Source: an uncultured Aeriscardovia sp. (GTDB taxonomy: Bacteria > Actinomycetota > Actinomycetes > Actinomycetales > Bifidobacteriaceae). From it: a stretch of 64,000 bases of DNA. The stretch is from assembly GCA_903789535.1 (NCBI GenBank), contig CAIFES010000005.1:62001-126000 (forward strand), read 5' to 3'. Made by a program: the position numbers and the translations under genes. Below are positions 38,632 to 47,647 of the stretch, piece after piece. The notes under the pieces were generated by a model. It saw only the letters and a list, made by a program, of their open reading frames with translations. It ran no database searches and was not told the origin of the DNA. Numbering within the stretch: position 1 is the first letter of the stretch; each line of letters begins with the position of its first letter.

Positions 38632-40263
38632 TCACTTGGTGAGGTCGGCGAAGACCGGCTCGTTCTGCCAGTTCATCGTGAAGCCCTTGACGCTCTTGGC
38701 GGCAGCGCCGTCAGCGTAGGAGTTGTAGAGCGGGATGGACGGCAGATCCTCGAGGAGGATCTCCTCCGCCTGCTGGTAGAGCTTGACCGCATCGTCGCTG
38801 GAAGCGGACGAGGCCTGGCTCAGGACCTTGTCGAACTGGGCGTTCTTGTAGTTGCCATCGTTCGAACCGTTGCCATCCGCAGCGGCGCTGGAGAACAGCG
38901 GCTGCAGGTAGTTCTCGGCGGACGGGTAGTCCGGCTGCCAGCCGGAGCGGAAGAAGCCGTGGATCTTCTGCTGGCTGATCTGCTGACGCAGCTGGGAGAA
39001 GGTGGCGACCGCGACGGACTTCGCGTTCAGACCGAGGTTGTTCTTGATCTGGTTGGCGATGGCGTCGAAGATCTCCTTGCCGCCGCCGTCAGCGTTGTAG
39101 TAGAAGCCGATCTCCTGGTTCTTCGGGAACTGCGAGATCTGGTCTGCCTGAGCCCAGAGCTGCTTGGCCTTGGTCGGGTTGAACTCGAGGTTCTCCTTGC
39201 CCTTGAGGTCCTTGGAGTAGCCCTCGATCGGCGGGGCGAGGAAGTCGACGGCCGGCGTGCCCAGACCATTGAGCACCTTGTCGATCACCTGCTTGCGGTT
39301 GATGGCCATGGAGATGGCCTGACGACGCAGCTTGCCCTCCTGGGTGTTGACGTCCCAGTGCGGCTCATTGGCGAGGATCGTCATCTGCTGGGTGACGGAG
39401 CCACCCTTGGCGTACGGCTGGATGGACTTGTCCTTGCGGAAGGTCTTCGTCTGGGAGGTCGGGATGGTGTCGATCACATCAAGGTTGCCGGCCTGGACGT
39501 CAGAGAAGGCGGCCTGCGGATCGGTGTAGACCTTGAAGGTCACGCTGTTGTTCTTGGCCGGCTGGATGCCCTTGTAGTTCGGGTTCTTGACGACCTTGAT
39601 GGACTGGTTGTGGTTCCACGAGTCGAACTTGTAAGCACCGCTGGCGACCGGCTTCTGACCGTAAGCCTTCGGGTTCTTGAAGAACGAGTCGGCGAGCGGC
39701 GCGTAGGCAGAGTAGGCCAGGCGCGTCTTGAACGTGGAGGACGGCGCGTTCAGATCGACCGTGAACTCCTTGTCATTGACGATCTTGAGGCCGGAGAGCT
39801 GGGTATCGGACTTGGTGCCCTTCGCCTGCACGTCGTCATAGCCCTTGATGACGGAGAAGAAGCTGGACGACACCTGCGCGTTGGTGGCGACGGCGCCGTA
39901 GCTCCAAGCCTTGGTGAAGTTCTCGGCCTTGACGGTCTGGCCGTTGGCGAACTTCCAGTCCTTGAGCTTGATGTCGAAGTGCTGGTTGTTGTTGCTCGCG
40001 GTGATCGACTTGGCGATCTCGAGCTTCGTCTTGCCGTCGGAGGTGATGGCGGTCAGGCCGGTGTAGAGCAGGCTGACCGGGTTGCCGCCGCAGGTCTCGT
40101 TGGTGCTCAGCGACACGAGCGGATTCTGCGGCTCGCAGCCGTTGACCACGATATCCTGGCTGGCGGAGCCGGAGGCGGACGAGCCGCCGTTGCCGCAGCC
40201 GCTCAGTGCGAGGGCGATGGCGGAGACGGCCGCGACGCCCGCAATAAGCTTTGTCTTGTTCAT
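38632..40263 (-). CDS. Oligopeptide ABC transporter substrate-binding lipoprotein (paralog of the preceding SBP)
   Basis: Lipobox ALSGCGNGG; strong similarity to 36592-38229 along the length. Confidence 0.9.
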   Translation of the reverse strand: MNKTKLIAGVAAVSAIALALSGCGNGGSSASGSASQDIVVNGCEPQNPLVSLSTNETCGGNPVSLLYTGLTAITSDGKTKLEIAKSITASNNNQHFDIKLKDWKFANGQTVKAENFTKAWSYGAVATNAQVSSSFFSVIKGYDDVQAKGTKSDTQLSGLKIVNDKEFTVDLNAPSSTFKTRLAYSAYAPLADSFFKNPKAYGQKPVASGAYKFDSWNHNQSIKVVKNPNYKGIQPAKNNSVTFKVYTDPQAAFSDVQAGNLDVIDTIPTSQTKTFRKDKSIQPYAKGGSVTQQMTILANEPHWDVNTQEGKLRRQAISMAINRKQVIDKVLNGLGTPAVDFLAPPIEGYSKDLKGKENLEFNPTKAKQLWAQADQISQFPKNQEIGFYYNADGGGKEIFDAIANQIKNNLGLNAKSVAVATFSQLRQQISQQKIHGFFRSGWQPDYPSAENYLQPLFSSAAADGNGSNDGNYKNAQFDKVLSQASSASSDDAVKLYQQAEEILLEDLPSIPLYNSYADGAAAKSVKGFTMNWQNEPVFADLTK

Positions 40264-40812
40264 AATGTTCTCCTCAATCTAGATGCCCGCACCCCGTGTC
40301 GGATCACCTGTTCTTTCGAACCCGCAAATGGTGGTTCGACGTCGGTGCGTTGCATTGCTGAAAAAACTAAAGGCCGATTGTTACAAAAATATGAACAAAC
40401 GACCAAATATCCGCCTTACAGCCTTTCGGCAACATGGAGAACATTCCCAGCGCATCACAAGGTTTGACTGATAAGCAATCCCCAATCGTTGAAATCACAG
40501 GGATCATCGGCTGCCGCGCCGGCCTGGGCGCACGGTGCCGGCGTCGTCATCTTTTCGATATAGAAGAAATCTCGTACGCGTTCCAAACCTCTATGTGAGC
40601 CTTCACAACAGGCTTTCACATAACAACAGCACGCTTTCACGCAACAACGGCATGCTCCCCCGCAGCATGTCCCCCGCACACAGCATGCTCCCCCGCACAT
40701 AAACAAAGCCGCCGATCCGCGATTCTCCCCCGGAACATGTCTGCGAGAGGACGCGAACCGACGGCCCGCGCGGCAGCCGGGCCGCCGTTGGCTACGGCCC
40801 GGCCACCGACGT

Positions 40813-42966
40813 TCACAGCCTGCCGGCCAGGCCGTGGTCACGGCCCTGACGGGCAAGCACCGGCAGCGTGTCGATCGGCGCCGCGAGGCTGACCACGCTC
40901 CCGCCGCGATAGACGGCCCCGTCGCGCAGATCCGTCCACGTGGTGGACTGCCCGCCCGGCAGGTACACCTCGCGCGCGCCCGCCCCCGCCTGTGTGACAG
41001 GTGCGACCAGCAGATCCGGGCCGAAGAGGAACTCGTCGGCAATATCGGCCGTACGGGCATCGTCCGGGAACTCGTAGAACAGGCCACGCACGAGCGGCTG
41101 GCCGTCGGTGTGCGCCTGGTCGAACAGCTCGCGCAGGTACGGGCGCATGCTCTCGCGGATGTCGATGAACTTGCGCAGCACCTTCTCCACCGCAGGGCCC
41201 ATCGACCACGGTTCGTTCGGCGCGCCCGAAGGGAGTCTGCGCGAGCCGTCCGCCGCGGTGATCTTCTCTTTGAGACCTCCGTCGGGCTGCCTGGCCGAGC
41301 GGTCGCCATGGTTGCGCATCACCGGCAGGAACGTCTCGAACTGCGCCCAGCGGATGAACAGCTCGCGGAAACCGTCCTCGTCCACGCGCCCGTCGTGGAA
41401 ACCGCCCATATCGGTGGTGAACCACGGGATGCCGGCCATGCCCATGTGCACGGCGATGGTGATCTGATGACGCAGATCGGCGAAGGTGGAGCCCACGTCG
41501 CCCGACCAGACGAGCGCGCCGTAGCGCTGCGAGCCCGCCCAGGCGCACCGGGTCAGGTTGACGATCTGGCCCGAGCGGCCGATCTGCTCCTGCCCCTCGT
41601 AGAAGCCGCGGTTGTACTCGCGCGGGTACACATTGGCGCATGAGAGCGCCGGTCCGGCGTGATAGCGGTAGTGCGAGAAGTCGGCCACACCGTACTCCGG
41701 TTCGGCCTCGTCGAGCCAGAACGCGTCCACGCCCAGATCAGCGTAATTCTGCCGGCATTTCTCCCACACATACGCGCGGGCCTCGGGGTTCGTCGTGTCG
41801 TAGAACTGGCTGGGGCCCTCGAACATCATGCCGATGTCGAGGCCCGACTCGGAGCGCACGAGCAGCCCCTTCTGCCGCATCTGCGCGTAATTCTCGCTGT
41901 CGAGCGCGATCTGCGGCCAGACGGAGACCATCACGCGGATGCCGAGCTCGTGCAGCTCGTCGCACATCTTCTTCGGGTCGGGCCAGAACTCCTTCTCAAA
42001 GCGGAAGTCACCCATGTGCGGCCAGTGGAAAAAGTCGATGACGAGCACGCTGACGGGGATGTCCTCCTTCTTGAACCGGCGGGCGACCTCGAGCACCTGG
42101 TCCTGGTTCCAGTAGCGCAGCTTGCACTGCCAGAAGCCGAGCGCCCAGTCGGGCATGATCGGCGCATGGCCGGTGGCGCAGGCATAGTTGCGTTCGATCT
42201 GCGCGGGGGTATCGCCGGCAGTGACCCAGTAATCGAGCTGCCGGCTGGAACGGGCGACCCATTCGGTGCGATTGGCGGCGAACGTGGCACGGCCGACGGC
42301 CGGATTGTTCCACAGGAACCCGTAGCCGGCCGAGGAGACGACGAACGGCACGCTCGCCTGCGAGTTACGGTCGGCGAGCTCGAACGTGCTGCCCTTGAGA
42401 TCCATGATCGACTGCTGGTACTCCCCCATGCCGTACAGATGCTCGTCGGCCGGGGAGAGGAAGGAGGCGGTAATGGCATGCGGGCCACCCTCGATGGCCT
42501 CATAATGGCGGGCGTGCAGGTTGAGCGAGCCGCCGAAATCCGTCTCCTTGAGCAGCGGCGTGCCGTCGGCCTTGGTGAAGCTGAGGCGACAGCGGAAATC
42601 CTGGTAGCCGGCGGCGATCCAGGGCGCCGATTCCCGTGCCTGGACGACGATGGCGCCGTTGCGCAGCGTGCCGACGGCCTCGCCGTCCTGCCCGGCATGC
42701 ACCTCGGCCCGCACGTCACCGGTCTGTGCCGCCATGACGGTGGTCGCCCCATCCGCGTCGGATGCGGCGGCGGAGGAACCGGTCGCGCCGGCATCGACGG
42801 TGTCGAGCGGCAGCAGCGCCGACAGATCCGGCTCATCGGTGATATCGCGCTGCATCGCCGCGCGCACGCGCACGGAATCCGGTCCCCACGCCTCCACGCG
42901 CAGGTTCTCGCCGTTTCCGGTCCAGACGAGCGCCCGCCCGTCGGCAGAGACTCTCAGAGATGTCAT
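40813..42966 (-). CDS. GH31 family alpha-glycosidase (alpha-glucosidase/alpha-xylosidase type)
   Basis: DAFWLDEAEPEYG catalytic region, ALVWSGDVGSTFADLRHQITIAVHMGMAGIPWFTTDMGGF; start MTSLRVSADG. Confidence 0.9.
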   Translation of the reverse strand: MTSLRVSADGRALVWTGNGENLRVEAWGPDSVRVRAAMQRDITDEPDLSALLPLDTVDAGATGSSAAASDADGATTVMAAQTGDVRAEVHAGQDGEAVGTLRNGAIVVQARESAPWIAAGYQDFRCRLSFTKADGTPLLKETDFGGSLNLHARHYEAIEGGPHAITASFLSPADEHLYGMGEYQQSIMDLKGSTFELADRNSQASVPFVVSSAGYGFLWNNPAVGRATFAANRTEWVARSSRQLDYWVTAGDTPAQIERNYACATGHAPIMPDWALGFWQCKLRYWNQDQVLEVARRFKKEDIPVSVLVIDFFHWPHMGDFRFEKEFWPDPKKMCDELHELGIRVMVSVWPQIALDSENYAQMRQKGLLVRSESGLDIGMMFEGPSQFYDTTNPEARAYVWEKCRQNYADLGVDAFWLDEAEPEYGVADFSHYRYHAGPALSCANVYPREYNRGFYEGQEQIGRSGQIVNLTRCAWAGSQRYGALVWSGDVGSTFADLRHQITIAVHMGMAGIPWFTTDMGGFHDGRVDEDGFRELFIRWAQFETFLPVMRNHGDRSARQPDGGLKEKITAADGSRRLPSGAPNEPWSMGPAVEKVLRKFIDIRESMRPYLRELFDQAHTDGQPLVRGLFYEFPDDARTADIADEFLFGPDLLVAPVTQAGAGAREVYLPGGQSTTWTDLRDGAVYRGGSVVSLAAPIDTLPVLARQGRDHGLAGRL

Positions 42967-43018
42967 GATTGGTCCTTTTCTTCTCATCTGTCTGTGATCA
43001 CTGTCTGTGTTACCCGCG

Positions 43019-43098
43019 GTCGCCGTCTTGCACGGTCGCCGCGTTGTGTCGTCGCCGTTTTGTGTGGTCGCCGCCCTGTGTCGTCGCCGTCCGCGAGA
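43019..43098. repeat. 16-bp degenerate tandem repeat, 5 copies, intergenic
   Basis: gtcgccgtcttgcacg/gtcgccgcgttgtgtc/gtcgccgttttgtgtg/gtcgccgccctgtgtc/gtcgccgtccgcgaga. Confidence 0.92.
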
Positions 43099-43125
43099 TC
43101 ACCTTTTCGCGCCCGAGCCTGATGC

Positions 43126-43941
43126 TCAGTCCTTGACCGCGCCCGCGGTCACACCGGCGGCCACATATTTCTGGGCGACGATAAGCATGAGCGCCGTCGG
43201 GACGGATGCCACCACGGCGGTGGCCATCAGCGGGCCCCATTCCTGGTTCTGCGCGCCGATGAAGTCGTACAGGCCCATGGTGATCGGCCGGAGCTTGCCG
43301 CCGCCCGCATCGAGCGTGGAGGCAAACATGAAGTCGCTCCAGGCCCACAGGAAGGAGAACAGTGCGGTCGTGACGATGTAGTTGCGCGAGAGCGGGATGA
43401 CGATTTGCGTGAAGATCCTCCAGTCGGACGCCCCGTCGATCCTCGCCGCCTCGACGAGCGAGACGGGCATGCTGCCCATGAAGGAGGTCAGCAGCATGAC
43501 GGCGAACGGCACGGCAACCGTCGAATCTGCCAGGATCAGCCCGGCGATGGTGTCCAGCAGGCCGATCTGGTTGAAGATCTGGTAGAACGCGAGCGCCATC
43601 ACCACAGCGGGAACCATCTGTGCGGCGACGAGCAGGAAGTCCATCGTCTTCTTCCCGCCCAGATGCAGGATGGCGATCGAGTAGGCGGCCGGCAGCGCGA
43701 TCGCCAGGGTGAGCACCACGCAGGCGAGCGCGATGAGCAGCGAGGTGCCCAGGTAGGGCATCTGGTCGGCGAAGACGCGCTGGAAGTTCTCCGTGGTGAA
43801 CGCCTTCGGGTACAGGTCACCCGAGCGGATCGCCGAACGCTGGGTGAACGAGATGTTGATCATCCAATAGACCGGGAAGAGCATGATGAGCGTGAGGATG
43901 ATGCCGATCAGCGTCTTCCACCATGTGGGACGATGTCTCAT
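43126..43941 (-). CDS. Sugar ABC transporter permease (MalG-type, CUT1)
   Basis: EAARIDGASDWRIFTQIVIPLS EAA loop; 6 TM. Confidence 0.92.
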   Translation of the reverse strand: MRHRPTWWKTLIGIILTLIMLFPVYWMINISFTQRSAIRSGDLYPKAFTTENFQRVFADQMPYLGTSLLIALACVVLTLAIALPAAYSIAILHLGGKKTMDFLLVAAQMVPAVVMALAFYQIFNQIGLLDTIAGLILADSTVAVPFAVMLLTSFMGSMPVSLVEAARIDGASDWRIFTQIVIPLSRNYIVTTALFSFLWAWSDFMFASTLDAGGGKLRPITMGLYDFIGAQNQEWGPLMATAVVASVPTALMLIVAQKYVAAGVTAGAVKD

Positions 43942-43973
43942 GATTGATTCCCCCTTTCGGACGGGACGCGCCT

Positions 43974-44927
43974 TCAGGCCTTTTCCTCACGGCGCTGGAC
44001 GCCGATGTAGATGAAGGCGAAGATGAGCGCGATGAGGATCAGCAGCGTGCCCACCACCGATGCCTCGGAATAGCGGATCGTGGACGAGTAGCCTTTGCCG
44101 AACGCCATGGCGTACGACCAGGTGGCGAGCGTCTGCGAGGTGCCCGAGCCCTGGGTCATCAGCCAGATGATGTCGACGGTCTTGAGCGTGTAGACGAAGC
44201 CGAGCAGCAGCGTGATCATCGTCACCGGCCTGAGCAGCGGGAAGGTGATCTTCCAGAACTTCTGCCAGCCGTTGCACCCGTCGAGCGAGGCGGCCTCATA
44301 CAGGTCTTTGCTGATGTTCTGCAGGCCGGAATAGAGGATGACGAGGTTGAACGGGATTCCCAGCCAGATGTTGGCGATAATGACCGCCCAGAGCGAGTGG
44401 CCCGCCTGAAGCCACCAGACCGGGGCGATGCCCAGCATGCCGAGGAACTTGTTGATGATGCCGTTGTCGGCGTCCATCATCCACTGCCAGATGGTGCCGG
44501 AGATCATCGGCGGCAGCAGCCAGGGCACGAGGAAAATGCCGCGCAGCGTGGCGGAAAGTTTGAAGTTCTGGTTGAAGAACACCGCCAGCGCCAGGCCGAT
44601 GCTGTACTGGAAGACGATCGAGACGACGACGAAGATGAGCGTCTGGCCGAGCGTGGTCCAGAATTCGTTCGTGGAAAGGACCTCTTTGTAGATGTCCAGT
44701 CCGACGAACGGTGCCTCGCCGGTGACGAACGTGCGGCGGCTGTAGCGGTGCAGGCTCATCGAGACGTTCTGCACGAGCGGGACGACGTAGAAGATGAGCA
44801 TGTAGAGGATGAGCGGCGCGGCAAAGCCGATCGCCGCCCAGCGCGTCGGCGTCAGACGGTGCAGCCGGCGCCGGGCCGGCGAGCCATGCGCACGACGCGC
44901 GGAGGCTGATACGGATGATGCGTGCAT
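43974..44927 (-). CDS. Sugar ABC transporter permease (MalF-type, CUT1)
   Basis: YEAASLDGCNGWQKFWKITFPLLRP EAA loop. Confidence 0.92.
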   Translation of the reverse strand: MHASSVSASARRAHGSPARRRLHRLTPTRWAAIGFAAPLILYMLIFYVVPLVQNVSMSLHRYSRRTFVTGEAPFVGLDIYKEVLSTNEFWTTLGQTLIFVVVSIVFQYSIGLALAVFFNQNFKLSATLRGIFLVPWLLPPMISGTIWQWMMDADNGIINKFLGMLGIAPVWWLQAGHSLWAVIIANIWLGIPFNLVILYSGLQNISKDLYEAASLDGCNGWQKFWKITFPLLRPVTMITLLLGFVYTLKTVDIIWLMTQGSGTSQTLATWSYAMAFGKGYSSTIRYSEASVVGTLLILIALIFAFIYIGVQRREEKA

Positions 44928-44950
44928 GATGTGCTCCTTGCCGGCCCGTC

Positions 44951-46144
44951 TTACGAGTTGAGGGCGGCCTGCAGGCTCTTGGACAGCTGCGCGGAGACGG
45001 ACTCGTACTTCATGCCGATGTCAGTGGTGCGCCCGCGGGCGTTCTCCACCGATTCGACCCACGGCGCCCACAGCTCGTCGTTCTTGACCTGCTGGTCGCG
45101 CACCGATTTCTTTGCCGCGAGATAACCGATGGCCTCATTCGTCTTTCCCAGCTCGGAGTCGCTCGTCAGGCAGCTGATGAGCTGTGCGGCAGCGGCCTGA
45201 CGATCCTTGTCCGCCTTCTTGTGGAACGGCAGGGTGGCGAACTCGCCGCCGGTGGGAACCGGGGCGACGCCGCCGTCCTTGGCCGGGATCGGGATGGATT
45301 TGAAGCCCTTCTTCTTGGCGGCGGCGGCCTGCCACGACCCGTTCTCCGCGAAGCCGTAGTCGCCGGTCAGCATCAGATCCCACGAGGCCGACTGGTTGTC
45401 GGTGGCCACCGACTTGGGTGCCCAGCCGTTCCTGACCCAGCCGGAGACGAGGTTCTCCGCCTCCTTTGCTGCCTGGGAGTCGGGATGGGCGAGGTTGCCC
45501 TTGGCACCCCAGAACCAGGGCAGAAACTGGAAGACGCCCTCCTCGCCGGTGATGCCGGCGAAGGTGATGCCCTTGGCGCCCGAGTCGACGACCTTCTTGA
45601 TCGCCGCGTTGAGCGACTGCCAGTCCTTGATGGAGGACGGGTCGACCCCCGCCTTCTGCAGGACGGCCGGGTTGTAATACAGGCCGAGGGCGTTGGTGCC
45701 GAAGGCGAGCCCGTACTGTTTGCCGTCAACGATGCCGGGGCCCTCAATGTTCTTGTCGAAGCCTTTTGTCGACACGCCTGCCGAGGCGAGGTCCGTCACG
45801 AGCCCGGAGTCCACCGCCGTGGGCATGAACGGGTTGTCAATGACGGCCACGTCCGGCGCGTTGTCGGATTTGACGGCGGTGGTCAGGTTGTTGAGCACGT
45901 CGTTCTGCGGCATGCCCTGGCGCTTGACCTTCCAGCCTTTCGGGGCGCAGCTCTTGACCTGCTTGTCCCAGACGGAGCCGGTCGTGTACTGCGGATACGG
46001 ATCCCAGAAGGTGAGGGTCTTCGAGCCGGCCGCCGACGAGGACGAGCCGCCGCAGCCGGCGAGCGTGGCGACGAGCGCCACCGCGACGCCGCACGAGAGG
46101 GCCTTTTGTGCCGTCGGGATGACGGAGATATGAGACGACCGCAT
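44951..46144 (-). CDS. Extracellular sugar-binding lipoprotein (SBP family 1)
   Basis: Lipobox LVATLAGCGG, KTLTFWDPYPQYTTG...; start MRSSHISVIPT. Confidence 0.9.
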   Translation of the reverse strand: MRSSHISVIPTAQKALSCGVAVALVATLAGCGGSSSSAAGSKTLTFWDPYPQYTTGSVWDKQVKSCAPKGWKVKRQGMPQNDVLNNLTTAVKSDNAPDVAVIDNPFMPTAVDSGLVTDLASAGVSTKGFDKNIEGPGIVDGKQYGLAFGTNALGLYYNPAVLQKAGVDPSSIKDWQSLNAAIKKVVDSGAKGITFAGITGEEGVFQFLPWFWGAKGNLAHPDSQAAKEAENLVSGWVRNGWAPKSVATDNQSASWDLMLTGDYGFAENGSWQAAAAKKKGFKSIPIPAKDGGVAPVPTGGEFATLPFHKKADKDRQAAAAQLISCLTSDSELGKTNEAIGYLAAKKSVRDQQVKNDELWAPWVESVENARGRTTDIGMKYESVSAQLSKSLQAALNS

Positions 46145-46248
46145 TATTCCTCCAAACCACGGCGTATGCCGCTTTGCGCACGCCGCTTCTACTCGGGCCG
46201 GTTGTCGGGCAGTCGGCATCGCTGTCGCCCGCCCGGGATCATCATTAC

Positions 46249-46260
46249 TGAACCGGTTCA
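46249..46260. promoter_or_regulatory. LacI-type operator upstream of the SBP gene
   Basis: Perfect 12-bp palindrome TGAACCGGTTCA; a second related site TGAACCGATTAA at about 46315-46326. Confidence 0.65.
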
Positions 46261-46394
46261 ATTAATATAACACTGCCGTATTGCGGAAACAATAATGGGT
46301 TATCAGATATTAACTGAACCGATTAAACGGCAGGGCCGCCGCGGCGTGTCGTATCGTTGATGGCCATCACCGCCGGCAGGTCAGTGCCGCCGCG

Positions 46395-47417
46395 TCAGTG
46401 CGCGCTTGCCACGCTCTGCCCGGCGCCGACGAGCGGCTGGTGCAGTAGCACCTTGCGCGCAGGAGAATGCGGATGGGCGATCCGGTCCATCAGCACATCG
46501 ATAGTCGTGGAGGCGACGGCCGGAACGTCGATCCTGACCGTGTCGAAGGGAAAGCCCATCCCCTCCTCCAGCTGGTCGGGCACGAGCGAGGCCACATACA
46601 TCTTGTCCGGCACGCGGATCCCGAGCTGTTCGAACGCCTGGGCGGCGCCGATCACCACACCGTCGTTGTGGATGACCATCGCCGACGAGCCGGGGTACTG
46701 CCGCACCGCCCGCCGGATGACCTCGGAGGCGCCGAACATCGTCTCCTTGGCATAGATCTCATGGACGGCGATGCCGGCGGCGCGGCATTCGGACAGAAAT
46801 GTGGCGCGGAAACGGATGGCGTAGTTGAGACCGTGGGCATAGACCGATCGTGGCAGGCCGATGAAGATGACGTCCCTGTAGCCGCGCGCGGACAGCTCCT
46901 CGACGAGGTCACGCGCCGCCTGCTCGAAGTCCGTGTCGATCACGTCCAGGCCCGCCGGGTCGGACGGGCTGCCCAGCAGGACCGTCGGCAGCTTCGCGTG
47001 ACGGGCGGCCTCGATCCGCTCGTCCCCGTTGCGAACGTCGAGGATGACCGCCCCGTCGAGCGCATGACCGTCCGAGGCGCGCCGGATCGCCCCCACGCCG
47101 TCAGGATCGGTCAGCAGCATGGCGTCGTAGCCGTAGCCGCGTGCAGCCTCCGCCAGCCCATACAGATACGCCCCCATCGACAGCGACAGCTGGTAATCCT
47201 GATGGATCGGCGCAAAAATCCCGATCGTGCTCGTCTTCGACGTCGACAGCGCCCTGGCCGTCCTGTTGACCGAATAACCGAGCTTTCTCATAGCCGCCAG
47301 CACCTTGCGGCGCGTCCCCTCGGAGATCGACGGGTTGCCCGAGCTCACATAGGAGACCGTCGTCTTTGACACACCGGCCTCTCTGGCGACATCGCTCATC
47401 GTGACCATGGCTGCCAA
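46395..47417 (-). CDS. LacI family transcriptional regulator
   Basis: N-terminal HTH TMSDVAREAGVSKTTVSYVSSGNPSISEGTRRKVLAAMRKLGY. Confidence 0.93.
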   Translation of the reverse strand: MAAMVTMSDVAREAGVSKTTVSYVSSGNPSISEGTRRKVLAAMRKLGYSVNRTARALSTSKTSTIGIFAPIHQDYQLSLSMGAYLYGLAEAARGYGYDAMLLTDPDGVGAIRRASDGHALDGAVILDVRNGDERIEAARHAKLPTVLLGSPSDPAGLDVIDTDFEQAARDLVEELSARGYRDVIFIGLPRSVYAHGLNYAIRFRATFLSECRAAGIAVHEIYAKETMFGASEVIRRAVRQYPGSSAMVIHNDGVVIGAAQAFEQLGIRVPDKMYVASLVPDQLEEGMGFPFDTVRIDVPAVASTTIDVLMDRIAHPHSPARKVLLHQPLVGAGQSVASAH

Positions 47418-47463
47418 CTTTCTTGACTCGGTGCCGACCGGGAGAATAAACGGGAAATAAAAA

Positions 47464-47491
47464 AGGGTTTCAGGACTGCTCCTGAAACCCT
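47464..47491 (-). terminator. Rho-independent terminator downstream of tRNA-Ser
   Basis: Perfect 12-bp stem agggtttcagga-ctgc-tcctgaaaccct followed by a T-rich tract on the minus strand. Confidence 0.88.
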
Positions 47492-47493
47492 GA

Positions 47494-47585
47494 TGGCGGA
47501 AAGCGAGGGATTCGGACCCTCGAAGGCCAAAAAAGACCTTAACACCTTAGCAGGGTGCCCCATTCGACCGCTCTGGCAGCTTTCC
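47494..47585 (-). tRNA. tRNA-Ser (anticodon GCT)
   Basis: Minus strand ggaaagctgccagagcggtcgaatggggcaccctGCTaaggtg...ggttcgaatccctcgctttccgcca; long variable arm, encoded CCA. Confidence 0.95.
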
Positions 47586-47647
47586 ACTGACGCGAACGTC
47601 AACAGCAACTCATGTTACCACAGTGCAGGACAGCATGCCGACTCGGC

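Noticed and set aside
36553-40467. 589- and 675-aa plus-strand ORFs
   Set aside because: Antisense to the two OppA-like genes; mutually similar only because the sense genes are paralogs.
40455-41309. Minus ORF with cysteine-rich C-terminus
   Set aside because: Mostly out of frame within the GH31 gene; the Cys-rich part comes from the repeat tract and has no start or RBS of its own that I can support.
43019-43098. CRISPR-like array
   Set aside because: Unit of 16 bp without unique spacers; it is a contiguous tandem repeat and there are no cas genes in the window.
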